Below, piece after piece: positions 16,955-28,242 of a stretch of 64,000 nucleotides of DNA (its first letter is position 1; the number at the start of each line of letters is the position of its first letter). The notes under the pieces were generated by a model, which saw nothing but the letters and a program-made list of their open reading frames with translations, did no database searches and was not told where the DNA came from. A program made the translations under genes and the position numbers. The stretch is from JACXTP01 sp963827905. Lineage in GTDB: Archaea > Thermoplasmatota > Thermoplasmata > Methanomassiliicoccales > UBA472. The DNA lies in the NCBI GenBank assembly GCA_963827905.1, contig CAWHCB010000007.1, positions 372,001 to 436,000 on the forward strand, read 5' to 3'.

Positions 16955-19924
16955 ATGGGAATCAAGAAGAAATCGCATTTCAAGGGGTCGAAGGAGGCAG
17001 TTTCAGAGATAATCGGCACTCTGTTGATCCTTGCCATTACAGTGATACTGTTCTCCACCGTGCTGTTCTATGTGGCGCAGATCCCCCCACCCCATCAGAA
17101 CACCAACGTCGACTTCGGCACGGAACCGATCATCCAGCATAGCAACGGGACCAACATGGACACATGGGTCAACGTGACCATGGGAGGGGGCCAGACCCTA
17201 AACGACGGTACCACAAGCATCGCGGTGTTCGTGAACGAAGCGATCTACCAGAACAAGGTCTTCAAGATCGCCGACAGCGACCCCAGCATCGGAACGGATT
17301 GGAAGATAGGTGAGACGTGGAGCCTAAGGCTGAACAACATCCCCCTCAACTCCTCCATCCGGGTGATGGTCCTGGATTCCTCTTCCAACTCGGTGGTGTG
17401 GGAATCGAAGCTGCCTCTGCCTATCAAGTCCATACCGGTCATAGGTGACAGGGGAATGACCCCTTCCATGCCCATCATCGACAACAAATCCTTCCTCTGG
17501 GTGTATGTCTATGACTACGACGGCGCGATCCTTTCCGTCAAGGCGGACATGTCCGGACTAGGCCAGGCGGAGGGCAACATCATCAACTTCATCGACCGTG
17601 GCAACGACCTGTGGGAATCGCCTCAGCTGACGGTCAACGCCAACTGGACCAACGCCAACATACTCTTGACCGCAATGGACAATGATATGCAGAGCGCGAC
17701 CGCAAGGATGGACCTGGACGCCACGACCTCTGGCGGAAGCGGAGGCAGCGACGACTCAGGCTATGAACCGCAGAACATCATCTATTCCAAGAGCAACGGT
17801 TTCAACATCTTCGAGAAGGACGATTGGGACGCCAACGCCTTCAACGCCACCCCGACCTATTCCTTCACGCTCAACGCGGAGGACGCAGCCGTGGTGGTGG
17901 TGTCCAAATCGCTCTTGAACACGGACTCCAAGAACTACATATCCGTGATCAAGGCCGACGACAAGCAGGTGGTGTACGAGAAGACCTCCAACGCCTTCAC
18001 CCGTTACCGCTACACCAGCGGCTATTATTCTTACAAGGCCTACCTGGACATAGATTCCATCAACGGATTCTCTGACAATTCCAAGTACATCGTCCAGATA
18101 CGTTTGGAGGACAACTCCAACCCCACGAACAAGATCTTCATCAACCACAACATCAGCACCGGTACCGGAGGCACATCCCCCACCATCAAGCTGTACAACG
18201 ACACCGCCTACACCAAGCTGGACAGCAACTACTACAACAACGAGATCTTCTACGTGGAGATCAAAGGCTCTAGCCTACCGGCGGGTTGGTCATTCTACCC
18301 ATCGGGCGGTGAGGTGATCATCCGCGACTTCGTCGGTGGTACGCAGGTGAAGATCGCCCCCCCATCCAGTTCCACAGCATGGAACGGCCCCATCTCGGGC
18401 GTCAGCCATCCGTCCGCGGACACCTATCGATTCGCGGTGAACCTCACGGCGGCCAAGCTGGGTGACCCCTGGATCCCCGGTAAGAACCAAGGATACGTCA
18501 TTTCCTTCGACATGTTCACCATCCAGACGCCGAACGGGACCGGATATGATTACAAGACGTTCTATCTGAACGCCGTGGTGTACATCACATCCCCGGTCTT
18601 CAGCGGCGGCATCGCCGCTGGCATCGTCCAGGGATGCACACCAGTGTTCGGCACCACCCAGGGATTGAGCGCATGGACACAGTCCAGTTCCATGCTCTAT
18701 TACGTCAACGACAACACCTGGACTCCTCCGGAATACATGGAGCCGTTCAACCAATGGTCCGATTACCGGCCCCAGGGCCTCTTGGTCACCTCCGGTGATA
18801 TGAACGGGGACGGGGAGAACAGCGAGGTGGTGGCCTACCTGACGCTATGCGTCCCCCAATCAAGCACCGCTGGTCCGCCCGACCACCAACACGCCGATCT
18901 ATCAAAGCTATTGGGTGCCGAAGCTCGCGCTCTATGAGAGGTCAGACACGGGTGGGTGGAGCAGCAAGGTGATCCGCACCATGTACCAATCCGGCGCCAG
19001 CGGCTCCAACTTTCGTCCAAATAAAGAGCCTTGCGGTCGGCAACATCGACATGGACGACGACAAGGACGTCATCTTCGGGATGGCCAACGGTTCCTTGGG
19101 CATATGCAAGAACGATGGGTTCTGGTCCTATCGTCAGATCACCAAGGTGTCTTCAAGCATCATCGCGGTCGGTCTGGCCGACCTCGATGGCAACATCGCC
19201 GGTCACGACCGGGCCCGCTCTCTGGACATAGTGTTCGCCTGCCGGGACGGAAGCGTGTACATCATGAAGAACACCGATGGCATGGGCACCTTCTCGACAC
19301 CGAGGAAGGCCGTGACCGCCTCAAGCAGTCTGACCTATGCCACATCGTTATGCCTAGGGGACATGACCAATGATGGTCTGACCGACCTCATCGTGATCGG
19401 TGGGACCGCATCGGGCGGCATGGTCTATCTGGCCGACAATGCACAGTTGAACTCCGGTTCGCCGATGTTCGGCAACGTATTCGGCGTCATGGATATCCTC
19501 CTTCAGCCTGGCCAACGCTCCGAAGACCAACGTCACCATCGGCAACTACCTCAGCAAGGACGTCTGGCCGGACATCGCGGTGGCGGTGGGGGGGGTCGGG
19601 GTCTCTGCGGGCGGCGGCGTGTATATGATAAAGCATACCGCCCTCAACGCCTACGACGCTCCAGTAAGGACGATAACCAACATCGCCACCGAGGCCGACG
19701 GCACCTGCGTCGCCAAGATCCAGTGCATGATATCGGTGGACATCGACAACGATGGTCTGTTGGACCTGGTGGTATCGACCGGTGATTCGACGCCTACCAG
19801 CACAAGGGTGGTATGGCGCGGCAACGTCCTAGTGTTCCTGAACACCGATGGAACGGGCGCCTTCGCCCGTTACGAGATCGACAGCACCGGAGTCCCGGTC
19901 CGTTCGGTGACGGTGCTTATCTGA
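16955..19924 (+). CDS. Large pilin-like surface protein with propeller repeats, copy 1 (three frame breaks)
   Basis: Predicted secreted or cell-surface protein of about 988 residues. The N-terminus matches archaeal type IV pilins: a basic stretch, then EAVSEIIGTLLILAITVILF, processed by a class III signal peptidase in that family. A long Asn/Thr/Ser-rich ectodomain follows, then Asp-rich calcium-type FG-GAP/VCBS units (DMNGDGENSEVV, DMDDDKDVIFG, DMTNDGLTDLIV, DIDNDGLLDLVV) expected to form a beta-propeller. One-base insertions fit near 18880, 19016 and 19497; after each, the homologous sequence resumes in the next frame. The paralogue starts 13 bp after the stop. Function unknown; adhesion or an S-layer or pilus-associated role is a guess. 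Confidence 0.8.
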
Positions 19925-19937
19925 GGGAGCTGATGAC

Positions 19938-22900
19938 ATGAAATTGAGGAAGTTCGGCAGGGCAAAGAGGTTGAGGCGCTCCAAGGAAGGGGTCCATAGC
20001 CTTATCGGCGATTTCCTCGTCCTTGCCATCACCATTCTCCTCCTCTCAGGGATCTTCATGTATGTCATGGCCCTGCCTCCCCCCGACGACACCACTTACG
20101 TGGACTTCGACCCAGCCATACCGGTGGTGGTGCAGACCTATTCCAACAACACCTGCGACCGTTACATCAACATAACCAACTCGGGCGGCCAGGACCTCTA
20201 CGACCACGCCACTGGCATTTACATCTTCATCAATGAGACCATGTACCCGTCCGGAGAGTTGTACATCCACGATAGCGAGACACCATCTAGGCACGGTTTG
20301 GATGGTCGGTACCACCTGGAGCTATACGCTTCATTACGTCGACCCAAATGCCAGCGTCCGCATGCTGATCGTGGACAAGAGCACCAACTCCATCGTCTAT
20401 GACAAATTCCTCACAGGCATACCCAACTCCGCCCCGGTGATCGGTGCCAGGGGCACGACCCCGACCGTGGGCGTCATCACCGAGTTGGCTACCTTCTATG
20501 CGTACATCGTCGATTCTAACAACGACCTGCAGAGCGCCTATATCGACATGACCGGAATAAGCGACCGCCTAGCTGGTGATGATTACATCGAGCTCAAGCA
20601 CGTGTCAGGGGTGCTTTACGAGAGCGAGAGCATCACGGTCACACCCGGATGGAGGGGCGGCATAGTGACGATCGTGGCCATCGACCGCATCGGGAACATG
20701 GCCACGGCCAAGCTCACCCTGCAGGCGACCGACCCGGAGGGTGGCGAGGAAACGGGTTACGAACCGCCGAACATCATCTATTCCAAGAACAACGGGTTCA
20801 ACTTCTTCCAGAAGGAGGATTGGCTGAACCATAACTTCGATGCCACCCCTCAGTACAGCTTCGTCCTTGATTCCGAGGATGCCGCGGTGGTGGTGGTGAG
20901 CAAGAACCTGCTCAACACCGAGGCGATCAACTACTTGGAGGTAGTCAACATAACCACCAAGAAGGTGGTGTACTCCACCGACGTGGCCTTCGCCAGGTAC
21001 AAGTTCACCAGCGGGTTCTATTGTTACCAGGCCTTCATCGATATCGATTCGCCCCAATGTTCTCAGCCAACGAGCGGTACATGGTCAATGTGCTGTTGGA
21101 GGACAACGCGGTCCCATCCCATCGCATCCCCGTCTCCCACGAGATGTCCACCAGGAACGGGGGATCCTACCCGGTCATGCAGACCTACCAGAACCGCACC
21201 GACGCCAAGGTCACCACCAACTTCTGGAACAACGATATCAGTCGAGGTCAAGATCAAATCCGACGCCTTCCCGGCCAACTCGGATTGGTATGGTGGTGCG
21301 GGCGACATCATAATCCGGGACTTCTCCGGACAGTCCCCAGTTGCATTGGGCGCCGGCAGTGCCGACCTCTGGCACGCCCCAGTACTATTGGAAGGAGGGC
21401 CCAGTATCGAACGTGGTGAAGATCGATGCGACGACCTACGCTTTCGCCATCAACCTCACCGCCGCGAAGTCCGGAGACCCATGGTCCCCAGGGCGGAACC
21501 AGGCCTACATCCTTGACTATGACATGTTCACGCTGAAGGACACCATCATCCCGAACAAGTACTACCAGTACCAGCTTTCCTCCATCATCTATCATCTCCT
21601 CGCCCACCTTCAGTGGAGGCATCGCCGCAGGGTTCGTGGAGGGCGTTTCGCCCAACAACGGTGGCGCAGGGCAGTATTACGAAGGCAACGTGGACTGGAT
21701 CCAGTCCAGCTCCATGCAGTACTATGTGAACGACAACAGCTGGATACCGCCCATCCCCATCGACCAGGACTTCTGGAACGACCACCGGCCCCAGACCCTG
21801 GTCTGTGCCGGCGGCGACATGAACGGGGACGGGCAGAGCAAGGAGGTGGTCTCCTTCTATGCCAGTACCAACCCGCATAACTATCAGACCGCGAACAATT
21901 TCGCCAACACCAACACGCCCAGCTCCCACGCCAGGATCAACCTGAACGTGTTCAACGGGCAGACCTGGGCGGTCACTGAGCTGCGCGCCACCGGCAACAT
22001 CGATGTCAAGTCCCTGATCCTGGCGAACATCGACCAGGACAACGATCTGGACGTCATCTACGGCATGCGCAACGGCTCGGTCATGATCGGTCGGAACAAC
22101 GGCGACAACCCGTCCAGCTGGCAATGGACCTGCGTGCACATGGGCAGCGACTCTGACAACACCGCCAAATCGGTGGTCGCCCTGTCGGCCGCCAACCTCC
22201 GCTCCGGGGCCATCGCTGACAACTCCACCCGCGGGGCAAGCATCATCGTCGGGTGCAACGACGGCACCGTCTATATCCTGAACAACACCAACGGCTTCGG
22301 CCAGTGGAACTACAAATGGTCCCCGCTCAACTCCTTGAACAAGGTGAAGCAGGTGACCATACCGAACTCGCCGGTCCGCCGCGTCAGTTCGATGGCGATC
22401 GGGGACTTGGACCATGACGGCTCCTGGGACCTGGCGGTAATGACCGACCTCATCCTCGACCGGTGGCCAATTGGCGATTTGTTACAACGCCGACCTGGTG
22501 AGGGCCAGCCCCGACCTACAGCGCCCTACTGCTCACGGGCAACATGAACTTCCCGGACAAGACCAACATGACCATCGGGAAGTACCTTGGCACAGATTAC
22601 GGCCTTGGACATCGCCATAATGTCCCAGGACGTGGGGATATTCTTCCTCAACCACACATACGCCCTGGGCGTCCATAGCTACACGCTGATCGCCCCGTCC
22701 GGCATGACGGTGGACAAGTTCAACACGCCGGCCACCACCACCAGGATGGCCCAGCTCTCCTGCATGATATCCGGTGACATCGACGGAGACGGCCTGGACG
22801 ACCTGATCGTGGGCACGATGCGCAACCCGTCCGGGGAGACACATCAACGGCACCACGTACTACAACCGCATGTCCAAGGGAGCGATATTCGTCGTGGTCA

Positions 22901-22986
22901 ACGGCAACGCCTCACCGACCGGATGGCAGCGGTATCTGGTCGACGACCCAGGCACGCCGATACGTTGCTTGGCCCTGATGCAATGA
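19938..22986 (+). CDS. Large pilin-like surface protein with propeller repeats, copy 2 (many frame breaks)
   Basis: Paralogue of the preceding gene with the same architecture: basic N-terminus, pilin-type helix (LIGDFLVLAITILLLSGIF), APPP-like junction (ALPPPDDTTYVDF), long ectodomain, and propeller motifs (DMNGDGQSKEVV, NIDQDNDLDVIYG, DLDHDGSWDLAV, DIDGDGLDDLIV). The middle aligns closely with copy 1: YEPPNIIYSKNNGFNFF against YEPQNIIYSKSNGFNIF. Frame changes occur near 20290, 21050, 21240, 21370, 21605, 22465, 22555 and 22840. The reading ends at TGA 22984-22986, next to the convergent gene. About 1015 residues once corrected. Its start, close behind copy 1, indicates cotranscription. Confidence 0.75.
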
Positions 22987-23598
22987 TCACTGTTCCAAGG
23001 CCTTGATCACGCCATCGGCGCGTTCCAGCTCGATGATGGCCAGGATGTCGCGGTAGCGGCGCCTCATGCCCAGGAGCGTACGCGCCATGTGCTCCTCCCG
23101 GAGCTGCATCAGTTTGCGATAGCCTGAGCCATTGTTGACCTTTCGGTCATAATCGCGAACGAAGGCCTCAGGGGAGTTGAGGTCGAACTGCTTCTTGTAC
23201 AAGCGGCGGTCGCCCATGCCCCCGAAGACCATCTCCATGCCGCCCACCAGCAGACAGTACTGCTCGGTGAAGGTCTCCTCGTTCATGTCCACAGGCAACA
23301 GGGGTATCTTCGCCAGGTCCGCCACCTCGATGGCCTTGATGTAGCAAGGGAACGGCAGTTGCACCGGCCCGAACAGCTCCAGGCCGGACTTGTAGGCCTG
23401 CTCCGGGATGGTGAGCTCGAAATCCTCGTAGCTCTGCCTTTCCCTCAGTCCCCCCAGCTCTTCCTTCGACAACGACACACCGATGGCGGTCGGCGCGAAC
23501 GAGGCAATGGCCTCGGCCACCTTCTCGCCCTCGGAGACCAGCCCCTTTATGACCGGCAGCACCGCCAGCCTGGAGCCGTTGCTCTCAATGACCTTCAT
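22987..23598 (-). CDS. Conserved hypothetical protein, possibly TraB-like
   Basis: About 203 residues, no membrane segment. EKVAEAIASFAPTAIGVSLS near the N-terminus and a C-terminal REEHMARTLLGMRRRY then IIELERADGVIKAL resemble the order of TraB/PrgY-type motifs (a 'family member of I...P' start and an 'ERD..MA' end), but the match is weak. The start (ATG 23598, or 23607) overlaps the stop of the upstream HTH gene, so the two are probably cotranscribed. Confidence 0.55.
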   Translation of the reverse strand: MKVIESNGSRLAVLPVIKGLVSEGEKVAEAIASFAPTAIGVSLSKEELGGLRERQSYEDFELTIPEQAYKSGLELFGPVQLPFPCYIKAIEVADLAKIPLLPVDMNEETFTEQYCLLVGGMEMVFGGMGDRRLYKKQFDLNSPEAFVRDYDRKVNNGSGYRKLMQLREEHMARTLLGMRRRYRDILAIIELERADGVIKALEQ

Positions 23599-24544
23599 CG
23601 CATTCACTTCTCTCGACCACCAGGCGTCTGAGCTTTTTGCTCTCGTCTATGCCCTTGAGCTCGTTGCGCCCAATCAACGCGGTACCTTCCACGCTCTGTT
23701 TGGAACGCACCCGCTCCACGAAGATGACCGACTCCTTGCCGGTGACAGTGGATATGTCGTGCACCACCCGCGCCTTCTCCTTGATCTTGCTGTCGTCCAG
23801 ACCCACCCCGGTGAGGATGAGGACATCCCCGCCCATGGTCAAAGCCTCGAAGGGGCACTTGTGGGTGGGGCGGATGGAGTAGCCGACCCGGGTCAGCACG
23901 CGGAACACCTCCTGGGTGAAGGGATCGCACTTTCCCAGGTCGAGCTCCTTCGGTTCGATGCCCTCCGGTTTGTAGGAGAGCGGGTCCATGGGCATCACTA
24001 TGGGGCTGTCCAGGAACTCCTCCAGGCGCAGGGCGGCCTCGATCATGGCCCCCATGCCCTGTTCGTACATCTGGATGGTGCGCCTCGAAACCCCCGCCAC
24101 CTCGGCAAGGGTGCCCAAGCTGATGTTCTTCGACTCGCGCAGGTGACGCAGCATCTCATGGTCCAACTTGACGTAGAGGCCGCCAGGCGCGGCGAAGATG
24201 AGCGGGGGCACGTTCTCCGTGAGCAGGTCGGAGAGGGTCTTGTAGCAGACGATGGGGACGTTGAAGCGGGAGTAGACGATGCCCTCCTCGATCTCGCCAG
24301 CGCCGGAACGTTCGCCCACCAGGAGCATCGAGGCGCCTATCGCATCGGCCAAGGTCTTGAGCTCGTCCGCATTGTCCTTGGAGAAGGCATCGACATTGGT
24401 GAGTATCTTGACCAAAAGAATGGAACGGTCCCGTCGTGCCACCACGTCGAAGCTTATGCTCCTCATGTTCAATGGCTTGGAAACGGTGAAGCCTGAACGG
24501 GCCAAGGTGTCCCTCACACCGTTGATCAGGTCCTCACGTTGCAT
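23585..24544 (-). CDS. HTH-type transcriptional regulator, archaeal conserved family
   Basis: About 319 residues. It matches the archaeal family annotated as putative HTH-type regulatory proteins: an N-terminal alpha/beta domain (GFTVSKPLNMRSISFDVVAR), a central XRE-like helix-turn-helix (ISLGTLAEVAGVSRRTIQMY), and a C-terminal domain with GKESVIFVERV. The ATG at 24544 (MQREDLINGVRDTL) fits the family start; an in-frame ATG at 24610 would add 22 unrelated residues. Target genes are not evident. Confidence 0.75.
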   Translation of the reverse strand: MQREDLINGVRDTLARSGFTVSKPLNMRSISFDVVARRDRSILLVKILTNVDAFSKDNADELKTLADAIGASMLLVGERSGAGEIEEGIVYSRFNVPIVCYKTLSDLLTENVPPLIFAAPGGLYVKLDHEMLRHLRESKNISLGTLAEVAGVSRRTIQMYEQGMGAMIEAALRLEEFLDSPIVMPMDPLSYKPEGIEPKELDLGKCDPFTQEVFRVLTRVGYSIRPTHKCPFEALTMGGDVLILTGVGLDDSKIKEKARVVHDISTVTGKESVIFVERVRSKQSVEGTALIGRNELKGIDESKKLRRLVVERSECDEGH

Positions 24545-24616
24545 GCCCCTCCGATTCGTCCATGCCTCTATATAACGATTCCCTTGGAGGCACCGGGGCG
24601 GCCGTTCCACCCAGTC

Positions 24617-25126
24617 TCACTCGGCCTTGAGCGCCTTTCTCTTCCTTCTCCGATCGGTCTGCTTCAACAGGCACACCTCGAGCACGCCGTTGCGGCACTC
24701 CGCCACGGCCGAGGAGGGCACCACCGCGCAGGGCAAGGGCACCTCCCGTACCATGGGGCGGGAGGCGTTCTCTACCTTGACCATCAGGGAACGGTCCTTG
24801 AACTCCAGGTCAATGTCTTCCTTGGACGCACCGGGAAGGTGCATTATGACCCTCACTTTATCCTCTTGGTCCAGAACGTCGACCAAAGGCTCGTCGTCAT
24901 CGGCGGCCACCTTGTTCTGGACCGTTCGGTCGTCGTAGCGTTCGGTCACCTTGCGCTGACCGTCCTGGTCGATCACCACCCGATAGGAGTAGCTCAAAGG
25001 CATGGACTCCGGGGTCAGTCCGCTCTGCGCCCGCATCAGGTCCATACGCTGGCGTATGTCCTCGAAGAGCCGCTCGAACTCGGCGAAAACGTCATCGTCC
25101 ACATCCGGCGTCCTCCTTCTGGCCAT
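24617..25126 (-). CDS. Hsp20/CS-domain-like protein cotranscribed with cdc48
   Basis: About 169 residues. The N-terminal 60 residues are acidic and helical (DVFAEFERLFEDIRQRMD); the C-terminal part has the alpha-crystallin/CS pattern: DKVRVIMHLPGASKEDIDLE, then SLMVKVEN and GVLEVCLLK. This suggests a small heat-shock-like chaperone or a co-chaperone. The ATG at 25126 has GGTGA 5 bp upstream; a GTG at 25135 overlaps the cdc48 stop as GTGA and is an alternative. The position suggests it works with Cdc48. Confidence 0.75.
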   Translation of the reverse strand: MARRRTPDVDDDVFAEFERLFEDIRQRMDLMRAQSGLTPESMPLSYSYRVVIDQDGQRKVTERYDDRTVQNKVAADDDEPLVDVLDQEDKVRVIMHLPGASKEDIDLEFKDRSLMVKVENASRPMVREVPLPCAVVPSSAVAECRNGVLEVCLLKQTDRRRKRKALKAE

Positions 25127-25131
25127 CTCGC

Positions 25132-27320
25132 TCACCGCACATACTCGAAGTCCTTCACCAACTTCTCGTACTTCTTGGCCTCGCTCTTCAACCGAGGCTT
25201 GTAGTTGGCCAGGGCGATGTCGAAGTGCTTCTTGGTCAAACTCATGCCCTTTGATGCGTTCAGGCGTCACCACCTCGTCCAAAGCCACCACCTGGCGGAT
25301 GGACAGCATCACCGCCTCGTTGACCACCGCGGCGATGTCTGCGCCGGTGTAGCCCTCGGTGCGCTTCGCGATATCGTCCAGGTTCACGTCCTCGGTCATC
25401 GGCTTGCGTTGCGTGTGCACCCGAAGGATGTCCCTCCGCGCCTCGTAGTCCGGGACGCCCACCGCCACCAGACGGTCGAAGCGGCCCGGACGCAGGAGCG
25501 CCGGGTCTATCATGTCCGGACGGTTGGTGGCGGCGATGACCACCACGTTGTGCAGCGACTCCAGCCCGTCCATCTCGGTGAGAAGCTGGGATATCACCCG
25601 CTCCGTGACCATGCGAATCGCCGCCCACGCCCGCGCACCGGGGCGATGGAGTCGATCTCGTCCATGAAGATGACGCATGGCGCCGCCCCCCTGGCCTTGC
25701 GGAACGTCTCCCGCACCGCCTTCTCGGACTCGCCCACCCATTTGCTGAGGAACTCCGGCCCCTTGACATTTATGAAGTTCGCCTCGGACTCCGTGGCCAC
25801 CGCCTTGGCCAGCATGGTCTTGCCGGTGCCAGGCGGGCCGTAGAGCAGCACGCCCTTGGGCGGGGCGGCGTCCATGTGCTCGAACAGGGCGGCGTACTTC
25901 AAGGGCCACTCCACCGCCTCCTTCAGCTCCTTCTTCACCGACTCCAGGCCGCCGATCTCGTCCCAATGCAGATCGGGCGACTCGATGAGCACCTCGCGCA
26001 GGCTGGAGGGCTGCATCTCCCTCAGGGCGGAGAAGAAGTCGTCACGTTTGACGACCAGCTTGTTCAATAGCTCCGCGGGGATGGCCTCCATCTCCAGGTC
26101 CAGGTCGGGGATGACCCGGCGCAGGGAGTGCATGGCCGCCTCCTTGGTCAGGGCCTGCAGGTCCGCTCCGGCGTAGCCATGGGTCAGGGCGGCCAGGCGT
26201 TCCAGGTCAACGTCCTCGTCCAAGGGCACGCCGCGGGTGTGTATCTGCAGTATATCGTAGACGCCCCTCCTTGTTGGGGATGTTTATCTCGATCTCCCTA
26301 TCGAACCGGCCAGGCCGGCGCAGGGCCGGGTCCAGGGCGTTGGGCCGGTTGGTGGCGCCTATGACCACCACCTTGCCCCGCGCCTCCAGGCCGTCCATGA
26401 GGGCCAGCAGCTGCGCCACGATGCGCCTCTCCGTCTCACCGGTCACCTCGTCCCGCTTGGGGGCGATGGAGTCGATCTCGTCGATGAATATGATGGTGGG
26501 GGCGTTCTCCTCGGCCTGTTTGAATATCTCGCGCAGGCGTTCCTCCGATCTCACCATAGAACTTGCTCATGATCTCCGGGCCGCCGATGGAGACGAAGTT
26601 GGCGTTGGTCTCTCCGGCCACCGCCTTGGCCAGCAGGGTCTTGCCCGTTCCTGGCGGTCCATGGAGCAGCACCCCCTTGGGGGCCTCGACGCCCAGTCGC
26701 TCGAAGAGCTCCGGGTGACGCAGAGGCAGTTCGATCATCTCCCGGACCTTCTTCACCTCGTCGCCCAGGCCGCCGATGTCCTCGTAGGTGACCTTGGGGA
26801 TCTTGGACAGGGCTTCCTTGGCCGGCTTCTCGCTGATCTTGACCTCGCAATCGCGGTGTATCATCACCGCATCGGCGGTGGGCTGGAAAGCCACCACGGT
26901 AAGGTCGATGGTCCGGCCCATGATGTTGAGCTCGACGATGTCGCCTCGGGTGACGACCCGGCCCTCCAACGCCTGCCCGAGGTACTCCTCCCCGCCCATG
27001 ATCTTCATCTCCTCCATGGGGGCGAAGGTTATCTTCTGGGCGTTCTTGGCCAATATCTTGCGGATGGCCACCTTGTCGTCCAGGCCCACCTGGGCGTTGC
27101 GCCGCACGAACCCATCGATGCGGATCAGGCCCCGGTTCTCATCCTCGGCGTAGCCGGGCCAGACGACCGCCACCGTCTTCTTCTTGCCGTCGATCTGCAC
27201 CACGTCGCCCGCCTTCAGCCCTAGGATGTCCATTATCTCCGGGTCCACCCGGGCGATGCCTCGTCCCACGTCCCGTGACTTCGCCTCCGCCACTTTAAGG
27301 ACCTTATCGCTCGCTACCAT
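25132..27320 (-). CDS. cdc48: Cdc48/VCP AAA+ ATPase (several frame breaks)
   Basis: Hexameric unfoldase that feeds substrates to the proteasome and remodels complexes. The N domain starts VLKVAEAKSRDVGRGIARV. D1 carries GPPGTGKT and IIFIDEIDSIAPKRDE; D2 carries a second GPPGTGKT and VIFMDEIDSIAPVRG. The C-terminus reads HFDIALANYKPRLKSEAKKY and ends at TGA 25132-25134. One-base insertions fit near 26552, 26260 and 25228, with two near 25615-25640 where the expected GGDSHVTERVIS is scrambled. The corrected length is about 727 residues, normal for archaea. Confidence 0.92.
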
Positions 27321-27392
27321 TTGCTCTACCTTGTCCTATGATCTGATGTTCCTTTGTTCTTTTTGAATGGAATGAAACGGTTTGGGGTGGCC

Positions 27393-27857
27393 CTACTGGA
27401 CCTCCACCTTCTTCCTCTCGCTGCCTCTTTCGACCTTGGGCAGACGGACCTCCAGCACCCCATCGGCCAGTTTGGCCTCGATGGTCTGGGCGTCCACGTC
27501 CTCCGGGAGCGTCAGGCGCCGATGGAAGTACATGGCCCCACGCTCGCGGCGCAGGTAGCCCTCTCCCTTCTCCTCGCTCTCCCGGTCCTTCTTCGCGGTG
27601 ATCTCGAGCGCTCCGTCACCGACCTCGATGGACACGTCCTCCTTGGTCATACCAGGGAGCTCTGCGCTGACCACATAGTGGTCCTCCTCCTCCCTGACGT
27701 CCACCATTGGCACGCGATGGGCGGGGCGCATCATGCCAGGGAACCAGAGGCGGTCCCGTCCCCTGTCGTTGAGGAACCGCTCCATCTCCTCGAACATGAC
27801 GGATGGGCCCCAATAGTACGCTGGCGTCAGTTCTCTGTTCTCCTTGCTCTTTGTCAT
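27393..27857 (-). CDS. Small heat shock protein Hsp20
   Basis: ATP-independent holdase. 154 residues: N-terminal region with FEEMERFLNDR, an alpha-crystallin domain (VPMVDVREEEDHYVVSAELP, DVSIEVGDGALEITAKKD), and the conserved GVLEVRLPK near the end. An operator-like palindrome (27881-27898) and a TATA box (27925-27935) precede it, which makes heat- or stress-responsive control by the neighbouring regulator likely. Confidence 0.92.
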   Translation of the reverse strand: MTKSKENRELTPAYYWGPSVMFEEMERFLNDRGRDRLWFPGMMRPAHRVPMVDVREEEDHYVVSAELPGMTKEDVSIEVGDGALEITAKKDRESEEKGEGYLRRERGAMYFHRRLTLPEDVDAQTIEAKLADGVLEVRLPKVERGSERKKVEVQ

Positions 27858-27880
27858 CTCTCACCCTCCGGCATAGATAT

Positions 27881-27898
27881 CAACCATAGGTTGTATAC
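27881..27898 (-). promoter_or_regulatory. Operator-like palindrome at the hsp20 promoter
   Basis: On the plus strand CAACCATAGGTTGTATAC contains the inverted repeat CAACC-ATA-GGTTG. It shares the CAAC...GTTGTATAC pattern with the site at 28894-28912 and lies about 26 bp downstream of the TATA box, at or just after the expected transcription start, where a bound protein would block initiation. Confidence 0.65.
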
Positions 27899-27924
27899 TT
27901 ACCGATTGGTATTAGTTTGTACTT

Positions 27925-27935
27925 CTATAAATAAT
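27925..27935 (-). promoter_or_regulatory. TATA box of hsp20
   Basis: TATAAATAA on the plus strand (TTATTTATA read in the direction of hsp20), about 70 bp before the hsp20 start. It overlaps the end of the intergenic space after the coiled-coil gene, showing that hsp20 has its own promoter. Confidence 0.6.
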
Positions 27936-28241
27936 TTACTTTAGTGACTTCTCCAACTCCTTACGTATGTCGTCCAACTGCTTCTCGACGCGACGCTCCC
28001 ATCGTTTGACCTCCTCGACCATCTTGGGCATCTCGCGGTTGAAGTCCTGGATCATGCGGTCGCTCACGTTGTTCAGTTTGCTCCCTGAGCCCTGCATGCC
28101 GTCCCTGATGTCGTCATACATCCTCCGACCCAATCGGTCCGCCTCGTTCATGGACCGCTCGAAGGTCTTCGCCGCCTCTTCGGTCATCTTTTTGATCTCG
28201 CGCATATAGCGCTCTGCCTTGTCGTCGATGCTCTCTGCCAT
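27936..28241 (-). CDS. Small coiled-coil hypothetical protein
   Basis: 101 residues of almost continuous charged helix (DDKAERYMREIKKMTEEAAK at the start, VEKQLDDIRKELEKSLK at the end), with no membrane segment or known family. It begins 1 bp after the two-HTH regulator ends, so it is probably in the same operon. A role in stress protection or as a regulator partner is inference from position only. Confidence 0.65.
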   Translation of the reverse strand: MAESIDDKAERYMREIKKMTEEAAKTFERSMNEADRLGRRMYDDIRDGMQGSGSKLNNVSDRMIQDFNREMPKMVEEVKRWERRVEKQLDDIRKELEKSLK

Positions 28242-28242
28242 C

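Noticed and set aside
16955..22986. The tandem surface genes as an assembly duplication
   Set aside because: They differ at many positions throughout, including their N-termini, so they are real paralogues.
23585..24610. Start of the HTH regulator at 24610
   Set aside because: It adds 22 residues with no family match; the ATG at 24544 fits the conserved start.
24617..25966. A single fused Cdc48 D2-Hsp20 protein
   Set aside because: The fusion arises only from an extra C near 25228; without it Cdc48 ends normally at 25132 and the Hsp20-like gene has its own start and GGTGA site.
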